Shown: piece after piece, positions 35,564 to 45,438 of the stretch
How the letters are laid out: every line of letters starts with the position of its first letter
Numbering within the stretch: the first letter of the stretch is position 1
Assembly (NCBI GenBank): GCA_000023185.1
Contig: CP001626.1
Coordinates: 248,001-312,000, forward strand
DNA from: Rhizobium leguminosarum bv. trifolii WSM1325
Lineage (GTDB): Bacteria > Pseudomonadota > Alphaproteobacteria > Rhizobiales > Rhizobiaceae
Length of the DNA stretch: 64,000 bases
Reading direction: 5' to 3'
Translations under genes and position numbers: made by a program
The notes under the pieces: model-generated
Seen by the model: only the letters and a program-made list of their open reading frames with translations
Told to the model about the DNA's origin: nothing
The model's database searches: none

Positions 35564-36607
35564 CTATCGAATGGCTTCAGGAGCAGTGAGTTCGACGTTC
35601 GCAGACGCCAGATGCGGATAAGCTTCTTGCGAGGACTTGGCGCTAAGCCTGTTCCTTACGCCGCCGGAAAGCTTCCACTCGAAATAAGCGATCGTTCTCT
35701 CAAGCCCCTCACGAAGGTTCACCTTCGGCTGCCAGCCCAGTTGTTGCGTTGCGCGGCTGATATCGGGCTTGCGCTGTGTCGGATCGTCGACCGGCAGAGG
35801 ATTGAAGACGATACCGGACTTCGATCCGGTCATTTCGATCACCATTTCTGCCAATTCACGGACCTGGAATTCTCCGGGATTGCCGAGATTGATAGGGCCT
35901 GTGACTCCAGCGGGCGCACCCATCAGACGGATAAAACCGTCGATCAGGTCGTCTACATAGCAGAACGACCGTGTTTGCGTGCCGTTGCCAAAGATGGTGA
36001 TCGACTCGTTTCGAAGCGCCTGAACGATGAAATTGGAGACGACGCGGCCATCGTTGGTCTGCATGCGAGGCCCATAGGTATTGAAGATCCGCGCCACCCG
36101 GATTTCCACGCCATATTGACGATGATAGTCGAAGAACAGCGTTTCGGCGCACCGCTTGCCTTCGTCATAACACGCCCGCGGGCCTATGGGATTGACGCTT
36201 CCGCGATAGTCCTCCGTCTGAGGATGGACTGCCGGATCGCCGTAAACTTCGCTGGTGGAAGCCTGGAAGATCTTCGCCTTGGTGCGCTTGGCCAAGCCCA
36301 GCATATTGATGGCCCCATGCACATTGGTCTTCACAGTCTGCACAGGATCGAACTGGTAGTGAACAGGAGATGCCGGGCAGGCGAGGTTGTAGATCTCGTC
36401 GACTTCCACATAGAGCGGGAAGGTAATGTCGTGCCGGAGTATCTCAAAGCGAGGATCGTCAAGAAGATGCAGCACATTGTCGCGCGAACCGGTGTAGTAA
36501 TTGTCCACGCAGAGGACGTCATTGCCCTCGCGCAAAAGCCTTTCGCACAGGAATGATCCCAGAAACCCGGTGCCGCCGGTTACCATAATTCGCTTTTGTC
36601 CGTGCAT
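35564..36607 (-). CDS. UDP-glucuronate decarboxylase (UDP-xylose synthase)
   Basis: This 347-residue SDR enzyme would convert UDP-glucuronate to UDP-xylose through a 4-keto intermediate. It shows the NAD motif [12 protein letters not shown], the UXS hallmarks [20 protein letters not shown] and [16 protein letters not shown], and the STSEVYGDP block. The catalytic Tyr and Lys are in [11 protein letters not shown], and [10 protein letters not shown] follows. Length and motifs match the bacterial soluble form. The C-terminal 30 residues ([14 protein letters not shown]) are extra and unconserved-looking. It sits between the initiating transferase and a glycosyltransferase gene, so xylose or a derived sugar is probably in the polymer. 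Confidence 0.92.
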   Translation of the reverse strand: MHGQKRIMVTGGTGFLGSFLCERLLREGNDVLCVDNYYTGSRDNVLHLLDDPRFEILRHDITFPLYVEVDEIYNLACPASPVHYQFDPVQTVKTNVHGAINMLGLAKRTKAKIFQASTSEVYGDPAVHPQTEDYRGSVNPIGPRACYDEGKRCAETLFFDYHRQYGVEIRVARIFNTYGPRMQTNDGRVVSNFIVQALRNESITIFGNGTQTRSFCYVDDLIDGFIRLMGAPAGVTGPINLGNPGEFQVRELAEMVIEMTGSKSGIVFNPLPVDDPTQRKPDISRATQQLGWQPKVNLREGLERTIAYFEWKLSGGVRNRLSAKSSQEAYPHLASANVELTAPEAIR

Positions 36608-36652
36608 TGGTATGCTCCGTTGTTGATGGTTGCCTCGCGGAAGCGAGGATGG

Positions 36653-38146
36653 TCAGTAGGCTCCCCCGCGCTTGAACACCGCAGGGATTGTGCTGAGAAG
36701 AATTTGGCAGTCGAACCACAGGGACCGGTTGTCGATGTAGAACTCGTCGAGTTGCTGCTGCAGCTCGATATCCGCATTGCTTCGTTCGGATATCTGCCAG
36801 AGGCCTGTCAGCCCCGGTGTTACCGAACGCCGCTTGTCACGAAATTCGCTGTCCATCGCTGAGAGGTGATATTCTGGAAACGGACGCGGTCCGACGATGG
36901 CCATCTGCCCCGCAATGATGTTTGCCAATTGCGGCAGCTCATCGATGCTCGAAGAGCGCAGCATATGTCCGATCACCGGAAGGACGCGCGGATCGTCCTT
37001 GAGCTTGAAGTGGCTCAACCACTCGGCGCGCATGTTGGGGTCGTCTCGGAAGACAGCTTCAAGGCGCTGCTCTGCATCCTGATACATCGTCCTCAATTTC
37101 AGGACGTGCACCGGCTTGCCTGACCGCCCCTCCCTGGTGTGCCGGAAGAAGACGGGGCCCGGATCGATGGCATAGATTGCGGCCGCTGCAAACGCGATGA
37201 ATGGGGCGACGACGATCGATGCAGGGATGGCGATTGCGAGATCGAGGATTCGGCGAACCAGGTCCGAGTTCACCGAACTCCCACTGTTGGTAAGGCGAAT
37301 ACCGATTTCTCCGCCGACATCCGCAGGCCGCAATCCGGTTACCTTGAGGCTCGGCGTGTCGGACAGCAAAATGACTTCGGCGAACTTCCGACGCATAGCC
37401 GCCAAATCTGGTGCAAGCACGCCTGTGTCGCCCGCAATCATGGCAATGGATGGCCCGCCATCGGGCAATGCCTCCACACTATCGGGGGAAATGGCCTCCG
37501 GCCTGATGCCATACTGCCAGTGGTTCTTGAAATGGGCCACGAGAGCGGGGGTAAGGTTGCCCCCCCCTATGACAACCGCGTGCTCCCCCCAGACTCCAAG
37601 TTTCCAGGACAGGCCCCGTGCAAGCCAATGCACAAATGGCTGAACAATCAGCCCGAGAGCGAGGAACCCAATGACGGCAAGCAGCAGTCGTTCCCCCTCC
37701 GGGAGGATAATTGCTCCAAACGCCGCCAGGACAGCCACCTTGACGGCAGCTACAGTGCGCCGCCGCAGATGTTCGTGCTCATGTAACCGATATCCAGGGT
37801 AGAGGCCGGCCGATGCGTAAAGAATAATCGCGGCGAGTGCTGCGATCGCGAACGTACGCTCCGCCAGCGTGCCCTCCAAACCACTGGGGAAAAAGGACAG
37901 GACAACAAAATAGGCAACCAAATAGCTTGCAATGTCGCCGGCGGCCAGCAAGGACGAGGTTGCAAGCCGAGGAAGCCGACGCCGTAGTGCGGCGGGCATA
38001 TTCAGCCCTGCCCGGTCAAAGGGATCGGCGGTCTTAGCTGCTATGGGCGGCACGGAACCTGCCGCAATCGCCCGCGACGTCATGTCACTTGATGTGGCTG
38101 CCTTCGACGGACGCGGTGTCATTGCTGGCGACGCAAATAAGGACAT
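36653..38146 (-). CDS. Polyprenyl-phosphate sugar-1-phosphate transferase (WbaP/WcaJ/ExoY-type initiator)
   Basis: This 497-residue membrane enzyme would start the repeat unit by moving a sugar phosphate from a nucleotide sugar to undecaprenyl phosphate. It has four N-terminal membrane segments, a cytoplasmic NAD-like linker domain, a fifth hydrophobic segment (SIVVAPFIAFAAAAIYA) and the catalytic domain. That domain has GPVFFRHTREGRSGKPVHV, LRSSSIDELPQLANII, MAIVGPRPFPEY and VTPGLTGLWQISERSN. The ATG at 38146, 7 bp after the stop codon of the wecG-like gene, is preferred over the longer frame. It shares the operon with that gene. Confidence 0.92.
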   Translation of the reverse strand: MSLFASPAMTPRPSKAATSSDMTSRAIAAGSVPPIAAKTADPFDRAGLNMPAALRRRLPRLATSSLLAAGDIASYLVAYFVVLSFFPSGLEGTLAERTFAIAALAAIILYASAGLYPGYRLHEHEHLRRRTVAAVKVAVLAAFGAIILPEGERLLLAVIGFLALGLIVQPFVHWLARGLSWKLGVWGEHAVVIGGGNLTPALVAHFKNHWQYGIRPEAISPDSVEALPDGGPSIAMIAGDTGVLAPDLAAMRRKFAEVILLSDTPSLKVTGLRPADVGGEIGIRLTNSGSSVNSDLVRRILDLAIAIPASIVVAPFIAFAAAAIYAIDPGPVFFRHTREGRSGKPVHVLKLRTMYQDAEQRLEAVFRDDPNMRAEWLSHFKLKDDPRVLPVIGHMLRSSSIDELPQLANIIAGQMAIVGPRPFPEYHLSAMDSEFRDKRRSVTPGLTGLWQISERSNADIELQQQLDEFYIDNRSLWFDCQILLSTIPAVFKRGGAY

Positions 38147-38153
38147 GATGGCT

Positions 38154-39020
38154 TTACACCTTTGCAGCTGCTTCTTTTGGCGCGCTTGGTCCAAAAACCG
38201 CGTCTTCGATCGGAAACTTCCGAAGCCCCAGTCTCTGGAATGCCGTCAGTGAGATGAAGGTCGGCACGACGACCGCATAGCGCCGCCACAGCCGTCGCGG
38301 CTCGCACAAAAGGCGGAACGCCCATTCGAAGCCGCTTCTTTGAATGATCCTTGGAGCCTGCCGCTTGAGGCCGGCGTGGAAATCGAATGCGGCTCCGACA
38401 CCGATGAGCATCGATGCTTCCAGACGATCGCGCATGCGTGCCATCCAAAGTTCCTGCTTTGGACTGCTCAGCCCGACCCAGATGATATCGGCGCCCGATC
38501 GATTGAGCTGGTCAGCAATCTCCGTTTCCTCCCGCGTCGACAGTTTGCGAAAAGGTGGCGCATAGGAGCCGACGATCTGTGCTTGCGGAAATTTCGCGAG
38601 AAGTCGCGCCTGCAGTTGTTCGAGCGTTTCGGCCGTTGCGCCATAAAGGAAGTGGCGCAAGCCCTTGGAGCTGCCGGCATCGAAAACGGATAACATCAGA
38701 TCCGGTCCATAGACCCTGTCGCTTTCGGCATGACCAGCACGTTTCAATGCCCATACCAACGGCATGCCGTCGGGTGTCACGAGGAACGCACGGTTATGTA
38801 TCGACCGGAGCTCGGGATCATCTTGACATCGGACGACACCGTGCGCGTCGCGAACGCACACATATTCCTTCCTGCCGTCTTCGATCGCTGTTTGAATAAA
38901 TCCGGTGGCACTTTTGAGATTAACTGCCGAAATGCGAACACCAAGGACATTAATAGATTCCGAATAGCTCGGTCGATTAAGAACCGAATCTTGACTGCTG
39001 TCTGCTAGTTGCTTTCTCAT
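38154..39020 (-). CDS. WecG/TagA/CpsF-family glycosyltransferase
   Basis: The 288-residue GT26-type enzyme has the family blocks YVCVRDAHGVVRCQDDPELR, NRAFLVTPDGMPLVWALK, YGPDLM, the loop LFGATAET-like FLYGATAETLEQLQ, the signature VGLSSPKQELWM, and GVGAAFDFHAGLKRQAPRII near the end. These transfer an N-acetyl-amino-uronic or amino sugar onto the first lipid-linked sugar, which fits the amino-sugar genes of this locus. It is the first gene of a four-gene minus-strand operon. Its upstream region has a CGCGTAAGGCGT element 107-118 bp from the start codon. Confidence 0.9.
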   Translation of the reverse strand: MRKQLADSSQDSVLNRPSYSESINVLGVRISAVNLKSATGFIQTAIEDGRKEYVCVRDAHGVVRCQDDPELRSIHNRAFLVTPDGMPLVWALKRAGHAESDRVYGPDLMLSVFDAGSSKGLRHFLYGATAETLEQLQARLLAKFPQAQIVGSYAPPFRKLSTREETEIADQLNRSGADIIWVGLSSPKQELWMARMRDRLEASMLIGVGAAFDFHAGLKRQAPRIIQRSGFEWAFRLLCEPRRLWRRYAVVVPTFISLTAFQRLGLRKFPIEDAVFGPSAPKEAAAKV

Positions 39021-39126
39021 GACCTGCGCTTTCGCAATCTAAACTGTCATCAGAATATGCTGTAAGGGCGATTGCCTCCATACTTGCCGTTCCAACTATT
39101 GGACGTAGATGAGACTTCATATTTCT

Positions 39127-39138
39127 ACGCCTTACGCG
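39127..39138 (-). promoter_or_regulatory. CGCGTAAGGCGT element upstream of the wecG-like operon
   Basis: Read on the minus strand, toward the operon, this 12-mer is identical to 23153-23164 in front of the export gene. Its core CGCGTAAG is also at 32563-32570. A candidate common regulator site. Confidence 0.4.
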
Positions 39139-39178
39139 GGGATAAGTTACAATATTTGGAGTAAGGCAATGTACCCCT

Positions 39179-40193
39179 ATGGTTTACGACGTGCTCTTTT
39201 TGATGAGTGCCGTCGCGAAAGAGCGTTTGACCGTCGCAAAATCGAAGAAGATAGTCGCCGTCGCGCAGACAGGGCCGGGGGTGAGCGCACAAGCCGGGAG
39301 AGAGATGTGGGGATCCGACAGGCGAGATGACGGCCTCGGCTGGCGAGCAGTCAGAGCTGGACGACAGAATCCGCTGCAGAAAGATTTGAGTTCCGACAGC
39401 TACACCGTCATCAGGGAACTGCTAGCCGCCAATCAGGTGGAATGCTTACGACTGATTGTGACACAGTACCTGAAATCGGAAGGCCGGTATCAGTACGGTG
39501 GCAAATTCCAGCTTCAGGCCAGGTATGTCGCAGAGGAAGTCGCCAGATTTCTGACATCCGACGTGATCCTCAATCACCTCAAGGAAATCACGCAACCGCT
39601 TGACGTCGTTCTCACAGGCGAATGCGATATGATGATCAACACGACATCGTCGTGGCATAATGAGGTTCCCCACCACCTTGCCTGCATTGACGGAACTATC
39701 TTCGCGGACGAGTCTTTCAGGGGTATAAGATCGCATTCTACCTGCAGGATCGGGACGAAAACTCGCCAGCGACATTGAAGGTTCGACCAAGATCTCACCT
39801 CAGGGGCCTGGTAAGGAGCATGCCGGAGAAGGGGCAGGCGATGCCATCATTTTCGATGTGCGGATCGAACATGCCGGGCAAATGCCGACACTCGTTGACA
39901 GAAGCCTACGCAAGTTCTGCGACCGGATCGGGCCGCGACTTCGCATTGACTCGCAAAGGGCTTTCACCGTGGCACGATCAGCCCTTCGAGGGATGGCCGG
40001 GACTCCTGACCGCGTTGCGGTTTTCATGACCATTGGTCCGTCTGATGTATGGACCCATTCTTATGCCGATGAAGGCTCCAATCGTCATCCGGGAGTTCGG
40101 GGAACTCTCAGTGCAAAGGTGCTGACCCAGCTCGCTGCCTACAATATTGCCCCGCCTAAGCCTGCCTCACCCTACCAGATCTCCGGATCCTGA
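39179..40193 (+). pseudogene. Phytanoyl-CoA-dioxygenase-like (2-oxoglutarate/Fe) gene broken by two frameshifts
   Basis: The first frame (39179-about 39720) gives YQYGGKFQLQARYVAEEVAR, VVLTGECDMMINTTSSWHNE and HHLACIDGTIFADESFRG. The protein continues in the next frame from about 39724 as YKIAFYLQDRDENSPATLKV, then in a third frame from about 39816 as AGDAIIFDVRIEHAGQMPT up to 40193. Joined, this is a PhyH-type dioxygenase: the metal-binding HxE is in WHNE and the distal His in IEHAGQ. Two frame changes within about 100 bp indicate a pseudogene, unless they are sequencing errors. It is alone on the plus strand between minus-strand operons. Confidence 0.7.
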
Positions 40194-40422
40194 TTTTGAT
40201 GCAGTATACTTATGTCGGCTATCCCCGCGCGTCTGGCGCGGGATCCGAACTGGCAAGGGTTGCAATTTCGCTTTCGAATTGGCTCACCAAGGGCATGTCT
40301 TCATCGTTCTTAACTGCTGCAGTCACCAGCAACGCGTGCACGAATGGCGGAGCGGGTTTACAAGTCGCCATAGCCGAAGGCGCTATCGCGGGCAGGAACA
40401 CCGCTCGTCGCGGCGCCTTTTG

Positions 40423-42552
40423 TTACTCCGGCGGCGCGACGACGCTTGCGGTGTCCGCCCCAGCCTTCTGGAGATCCCTTAGATTGCCAAATTCTCCCGA
40501 ACGCATGATGCTCGGATGTATTCGGAAGCTCTTGTCGTTCAAATTGCCGATGTAGCGGTTGCGAGCGAACTGCACGTATCCAGGCCCGTGGCCGGGAGCG
40601 TAGACGTATGCTGCAAGCCCGCTACTACTGCCGATCGACACGATATTGCCCTCGATACGGTTGGGGCGTGCCCATGGCGGATGCCACTCCCTGCCGGTAC
40701 CGTCATCAACGCGAAAAGCCGCGCCCGATCCGTGCGTGATGACGTTTCCCGTCACCAAGTTGCTCCAGCCGCCGTTGATGCCGATCGCCGATATATTGTC
40801 CGAGAGCGTATTTCCTTCGATGCGCACACCGCTGGCCTTGCCATCGGTGTAGATCGCCCAACTGATAGGGGTCGGCCATTCATTGATATTTTCATATCCG
40901 GGAGGCCAAAACGTCCCATCGGCCCTGTTCATAAGTTGACCTGTCCCGGTAACCAGGTTGTAGCGGATGCTGCTGTTCAGGAGGTCCGCCTGCTCGCCCA
41001 TCAGCTTGATGGCACCGCCATCTGCCGTCTGCTGATTGGCATTGCGGATCACGTTATGCTCGATGACTGCGTCGTGGACTGCGTCTTGTGCTCCCCACAG
41101 TGAGCCGCCGGCGATACCGAACTGCGCAGTATTTTCGACCAGGTTATGGGCGATCCTGATACTGTCGGCCGCCTGGAACCATATCCCCGCGGTTTCAAAG
41201 TAGACCCTTCCGATGTCATGAATATGGTTCGACAGGATTCTGGCTCTGTCGGATTTGCCGAAGCTGCCATAGGTTGTGCCAACGTAAATCCCATTGCCAG
41301 CCACATCTCCAATCACGTTGCCGGCAATCAAGACATCTTTGCTCTCGGAAACATGGATGCCGACGCCGACATTGTCGATGGAATTGCCGAGCAGCCGGAC
41401 GCCGTCCGAGTGATCGAGCCGTATGGCCCCAAAGCTTCTGGTGTCGGTACCGAACTTGCCGCTGCCCTGCGGATCCCCATCCCGAAACTGGAGCCCCGAG
41501 ATAACCATCCCGTCGGCTCCATCCAGCCTGAAGAAGGTCGGCAGGATGCCGGCGACAACTGTAGAACTGGTTGGCGGTCGATCGGTCGGGATATAATCGA
41601 GTTGACCGTTGACGCGGTCATACCACCACTCCCCAGGCGCATCGAGCATCGCCGCCGCCCCAGTCAGGAAATAGCGGCTGCCTTCTGCGGTGAAGAAATA
41701 GCTGGTGCCTTGGGTATTTATGGCCCGGTTCGCGGCGTCGATTGAAACCACTGGGAGGGTGTCACTGCCCCACTGGCTGCCGGGGTGAAAACCACCTACG
41801 ATGTGGGCGACTAGCCCTGCCGCATTTTTTGAGATCGGAAGATCGCCGGCATGGAAGCAAAAGCGCGTGTTACCATGCCATATATCGTCGTCCTGCGTGC
41901 ACTTAGCCGCGAAAAGCCACCCTTTGCGCGGGTCTCCATCGAGTGGAGCGTTGGGAAAGCGAGCCCGCGTCTGGCGCGCGCCGCTGACGAAAAGATCGCC
42001 CACATCCCGGCCCGCAGGCAGCTTCAGTGACGCCTTCCAGCGACCATCGGCCTGCGCCGTCCAATTGCGCACAATCGGGCCGCCGTGCAGGACTGGCGCC
42101 TCGTTGCATCTCGCCGCGATGATCAGGCCCGCATCGCGAGCATCGAAGACTATCGGTTCAGCGAGATAATAATCCCCATTGCCCATTGCGATCGTATTCT
42201 GGCCGCCCTTCTGGCGCGCAGCATCCCGCGCTCTTTCAATACTGGCAAAAGGACCGTCTGTACGCCGAGAATTTGCTTTAGGAAGGTGCCCGCTCCAGGT
42301 GTCTTTGCCATCGGGAGAGACATAGAATACTGCCCGGGCCGCGGGTGCTCCGGTCACCATGCTGCTCAGTGAAGTCCCCTTCAGCTTGTCTGAAAAAGTC
42401 GCCGGCGAGGCTTCCGCGCAAGTTGCCTCCCTGACCGTCGTCTGCAGCCTCTCAGGCGCATCTGCGTTCGGGCTCACCGAGGCCAGCTTGCTCGGCTGCG
42501 GAAAGAGCATCGCAAGCAAAATGCTCAAGATCGGCGCGAAGCGCAGCCTCAT
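40423..42552 (-). CDS. Secreted right-handed beta-helix protein (pectate-lyase-like fold)
   Basis: The 709-residue protein has an N-terminal signal-like segment (FAPILSILLAMLFPQP). A region with VFYVSPDGKDTWSG and GPFASIERARDAAR is typical of beta-helix polysaccharide lyases and hydrolases. From about residue 340 come many parallel beta-helix turns of the NosD type (VGIHVSESKDVLIAGNVIGD, IRIAHNLVENTAQFGIAGG, VRIEGNTLSDNISAIGINGG). It is coupled to the polymerase gene (start within its stop codon). It may trim, epimerise or degrade the polymer in the periplasm. No catalytic residues can be assigned with confidence. Confidence 0.82.
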   Translation of the reverse strand: MRLRFAPILSILLAMLFPQPSKLASVSPNADAPERLQTTVREATCAEASPATFSDKLKGTSLSSMVTGAPAARAVFYVSPDGKDTWSGHLPKANSRRTDGPFASIERARDAARQKGGQNTIAMGNGDYYLAEPIVFDARDAGLIIAARCNEAPVLHGGPIVRNWTAQADGRWKASLKLPAGRDVGDLFVSGARQTRARFPNAPLDGDPRKGWLFAAKCTQDDDIWHGNTRFCFHAGDLPISKNAAGLVAHIVGGFHPGSQWGSDTLPVVSIDAANRAINTQGTSYFFTAEGSRYFLTGAAAMLDAPGEWWYDRVNGQLDYIPTDRPPTSSTVVAGILPTFFRLDGADGMVISGLQFRDGDPQGSGKFGTDTRSFGAIRLDHSDGVRLLGNSIDNVGVGIHVSESKDVLIAGNVIGDVAGNGIYVGTTYGSFGKSDRARILSNHIHDIGRVYFETAGIWFQAADSIRIAHNLVENTAQFGIAGGSLWGAQDAVHDAVIEHNVIRNANQQTADGGAIKLMGEQADLLNSSIRYNLVTGTGQLMNRADGTFWPPGYENINEWPTPISWAIYTDGKASGVRIEGNTLSDNISAIGINGGWSNLVTGNVITHGSGAAFRVDDGTGREWHPPWARPNRIEGNIVSIGSSSGLAAYVYAPGHGPGYVQFARNRYIGNLNDKSFRIHPSIMRSGEFGNLRDLQKAGADTASVVAPPE

Positions 42553-43874
42553 GAGATTTGCAGCTCCGCCGTTGGGCTGCGGGCCGATGCTCGCAGTTGC
42601 CGGCCGGGAGCCGTCGAAACAACAACAGGCTTGTATAGAGAGAACATGATGATGGCTGTTGTGAACAGAATGAAAATCGCGTCATTCTGGATAAGGAAGA
42701 TTGTCTCGGTCAGGTTCATCACCAAAACCACAACCGTGAAGACGTTCAGCCAGAGCCAGCCATAACGCGGGTCCCCGCATTGTAGGGCCGCCCCTTGGCG
42801 GAGTGCCTGCAAAAGCATCAGAGCGAACAAAGTCATTCCGCTTATTCCGAAGCTCAGCAGCGTATCGCGGAATCCATTATGGGCGTGGGGAGCCATCCAT
42901 TGGATCTTTGACCAGATAATCCACGCTTCGGGATTCGCTTCTGTCCAAAACGCCTGGTAGCCGAAGCCGAGCAGGAGATGATCGGCGATCTGACCGTCGA
43001 CAAGTTCCCACAAGGGCACTCGGCCCGTCAACGTGGCATCCTTGCCAAGCGCCTCAAGGAAAGGGACCAGGAATTCATGAAGCAAAAGGAGGATCCCGAC
43101 GAACATTTGAACAAAAAACAGGATGAAGACGATCCGACCGATGCCACGGATTCGCTGCAACATGGAGTAGAATCCGATCAGGCAATATGCCGATACCGTC
43201 GCAATTGTCGCGGTCATCGATCCGGAAAGGAAGAGACAAGCCCCGCCCGCCATCAGCAAGATCAAAGCGGTTCGCCGCAAGCCTCGGTTGCCGTCCATTA
43301 CGACGGCGGTCGACACCAGTATCATCATGCCGGCGTACCAACCAAGGCTGTTCTTGTGGATGAATATGCCGCGCACCGCGCTGTCCGTGGGCATGCGAGC
43401 GAGCCCCGGTGACACCACAAGAAGCAAAAGGCTGAGGACGATACATGTTCCGAAGGTCGCAAATGCAATGAGAAGCAGCTGCCTCGGCGTAAAGCGTATT
43501 GCCAATACATAAGCCAAAAGAACCGTGAAGAGCAGGCCGATGGCACGCCTGAAAGTCGTCGACGGGCCAACCGACCAGAAGACGGACAAGAAGGGCATAG
43601 CGACCATCAGCGGGACAAACCAATTTCGCTTCAGCGCTGTGATGAAGTGCGGAAAATTTCGTGCCAGCATCAGCAATGTAAACCCGTATACGGGTAGACA
43701 AAGCAGACGCAATATCGACCTGGCATGATCGCTAAGGCCTCCGTCGGCATCCGCCAACATTAGCGGGAAAAGCGCGCCTGTCTGAAGAAAAAGGCAGAGG
43801 CCGGCGCCCCAGCACTCTATTGTTCGCCAACTGGCAGTCGGCCCATTCGCTATTCTAAGCGTGTACGCTCTCAT
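42549..43874 (-). CDS. O-antigen ligase/polymerase family protein (Wzy/ExoQ-like)
   Basis: This 441-residue inner-membrane protein has about ten to twelve hydrophobic segments. It shows the Wzy_C-type features: the large loop around GIFIHKNSLGWYAGMMILV, then a second loop with LTGRVPLWELVDGQIADHLL and WMAPHAHNGFRDTLLSFG, which hold the conserved Arg and His residues of ExoQ-like polymerases. It would join flipped repeat units into polymer. The polymerase gene is first and the beta-helix gene overlaps its stop codon (ATGA). The divergent glycosyltransferase operon begins 613 bp away. Confidence 0.9.
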   Translation of the reverse strand: MRAYTLRIANGPTASWRTIECWGAGLCLFLQTGALFPLMLADADGGLSDHARSILRLLCLPVYGFTLLMLARNFPHFITALKRNWFVPLMVAMPFLSVFWSVGPSTTFRRAIGLLFTVLLAYVLAIRFTPRQLLLIAFATFGTCIVLSLLLLVVSPGLARMPTDSAVRGIFIHKNSLGWYAGMMILVSTAVVMDGNRGLRRTALILLMAGGACLFLSGSMTATIATVSAYCLIGFYSMLQRIRGIGRIVFILFFVQMFVGILLLLHEFLVPFLEALGKDATLTGRVPLWELVDGQIADHLLLGFGYQAFWTEANPEAWIIWSKIQWMAPHAHNGFRDTLLSFGISGMTLFALMLLQALRQGAALQCGDPRYGWLWLNVFTVVVLVMNLTETIFLIQNDAIFILFTTAIIMFSLYKPVVVSTAPGRQLRASARSPTAELQIS

Positions 43875-44487
43875 TACCCGTCCCGACTTGCTTGGACAGA
43901 TGAGAGGGTATTGATCGCGGCAATGTGGAAAGACATGAAACCCCTTTCATAGCTGCGCCACCACCAGCGAACATCCCGCCACCTCCCCAGTCAACTAACG
44001 CAAACGTAGGCGGAGCTAATCCTAACGCGCTTACCCACCATCTAAGGGCGTTGTTTGGTTTAAGCTCCCGGTTTGCCCCTCCTCCAAAAGTTGGTGCCGG
44101 GACGTACAACATTGCCCATAAGAGCAGATGTCACCTGTGACCAATCACCGGTAGCTTCACGATGAAAGATGCCGCAAAGCACGTCGCGCTGAGCCGCAGT
44201 TTTCGGTGAAGTGAGACAGTAATTCTAGCGCAACTGACTATTGGCAGGTGACGCTTAGAAGGGTTGGGATTGGTATGGTTCTGCGTCATGATCCTGGTTT
44301 TGTAACGGGAGTGCCACGCGTCAAGGCGTTGTCGGCGGTAAATCTAGCTCAAGGCGAAATCCTCACCGAGCAGAACAATACCTGTCTGCATCTCATCTCT
44401 TTCCGCCAATTCGCGCTACCAGACGCGCGAGCGTTGGCAACTCTGGTGCACCGAAGCGTCGCGCAGCGACGAGCTTGAGGAGGCGTC
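43875..44487. promoter_or_regulatory. Divergent intergenic region between polymerase and glycosyltransferase operons
   Basis: 613 bp without a supported gene. Open frames here have no family resemblance. CTAACGCGCTTAC at 44022-44034 shares TAACGCG with the elements at 23150 and 32560. A strong Shine-Dalgarno (GAGGAGG) precedes the ATG at 44488. Confidence 0.45.
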
Positions 44488-45438
44488 ATGGAGAGGCCGA
44501 CATTCAGCGTCCTTATCAACAACTACAACTACGGTCGCTTCGTCGAACGGGCGATTGACAGCGCCTTGGGACAAGAGGCGTCCAATGTCGAGATAATCGT
44601 CGTCGACGACGGCTCGAGCGACCAGTCGCGCTCTGTTCTCGACGGCTATGACAAGCGGGTGGCGGTGCTTTTCCAGGAGAACCAGGGACAGGCCGCAGCC
44701 ATAAATGCTGCTGTGAAGTTGAGCAGTGGCGACATCCTCTGTTTTCTCGATGCCGATGACTGGTGGGCGCCAGGCAAGCTGTCGGCAACCGCCGTTGCTT
44801 TCCACTCCAATCCTCAGGCATCTCTTGTTTATCACCGACTTCAGCCAACGCAGACCGATGGCTCACCAGCCTTCAAGCCAATACCTCGGACCCTGTGTTC
44901 AGGAAATTTGTCGCCACTGCTCGCCAAATCGGCTGGTTGGTGGCCCTTCCCGATGACATCAGCCATCGCTGTAAGACGCAGCGCGTGGGATGCTGCAGGG
45001 GATATTCCCGAGCAGTTCCGTATGTCTGCCGATGCCTGGCTCACAGGCATCTATCCATTTCTCGGGGGCGTTGTCGCCTTGTCGGATCCACTCGGGTTCT
45101 ATCGGATTCACAACAATAATTGGTATCGGCCAGTCGATGACGCCGCCATGCTGCGGAAGCGGATGGCCCATTGGCAGGCGACGGTTGAAGCGACGAACCG
45201 GTTTCTTTCCGCGCATGATCTGGCGGGAAGGCTGCGTCTGACTGATCACTATCCGTACCGGGTAGCCTCAGCCAGGCTGCAGGGCGCCGATACACGCACC
45301 CGGTTCAGCCTCGCAGTGGAAGGGCTCTTTTTCGCCGGAGAACCAAACTTGCTGAGGCGGACGCGTGATGCATTGCGCACAGCCTACGACTTGCCTCGAC
45401 TTGGTCAGGATGTCGGCGTGTCGGAGTCTGCGGGATGA
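44488..45438 (+). CDS. Family 2 glycosyltransferase
   Basis: The 316-residue GT-A enzyme shows FSVLINNYNYGRFVERAIDS, the nucleotide-binding VEIIVVDDGSSDQS near residues 35-48, and the DXD region ILCFLDADDWWAPGKL near residues 75-90. A later acceptor-side motif is SADAWLTGIYPFL. It would add one sugar of the repeat unit at the cytoplasmic face. It is the first gene of a six-gene plus-strand run, and its TGA overlaps the ATG of the next glycosyltransferase gene. Donor and acceptor are unknown. Confidence 0.9.
   Translation: MERPTFSVLINNYNYGRFVERAIDSALGQEASNVEIIVVDDGSSDQSRSVLDGYDKRVAVLFQENQGQAAAINAAVKLSSGDILCFLDADDWWAPGKLSATAVAFHSNPQASLVYHRLQPTQTDGSPAFKPIPRTLCSGNLSPLLAKSAGWWPFPMTSAIAVRRSAWDAAGDIPEQFRMSADAWLTGIYPFLGGVVALSDPLGFYRIHNNNWYRPVDDAAMLRKRMAHWQATVEATNRFLSAHDLAGRLRLTDHYPYRVASARLQGADTRTRFSLAVEGLFFAGEPNLLRRTRDALRTAYDLPRLGQDVGVSESAG

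Noticed and set aside
43925..44140. Pro/Asn-rich 71-codon open frame between divergent operons
   Set aside because: No family resemblance and no clear ribosome-binding site; treated as intergenic.
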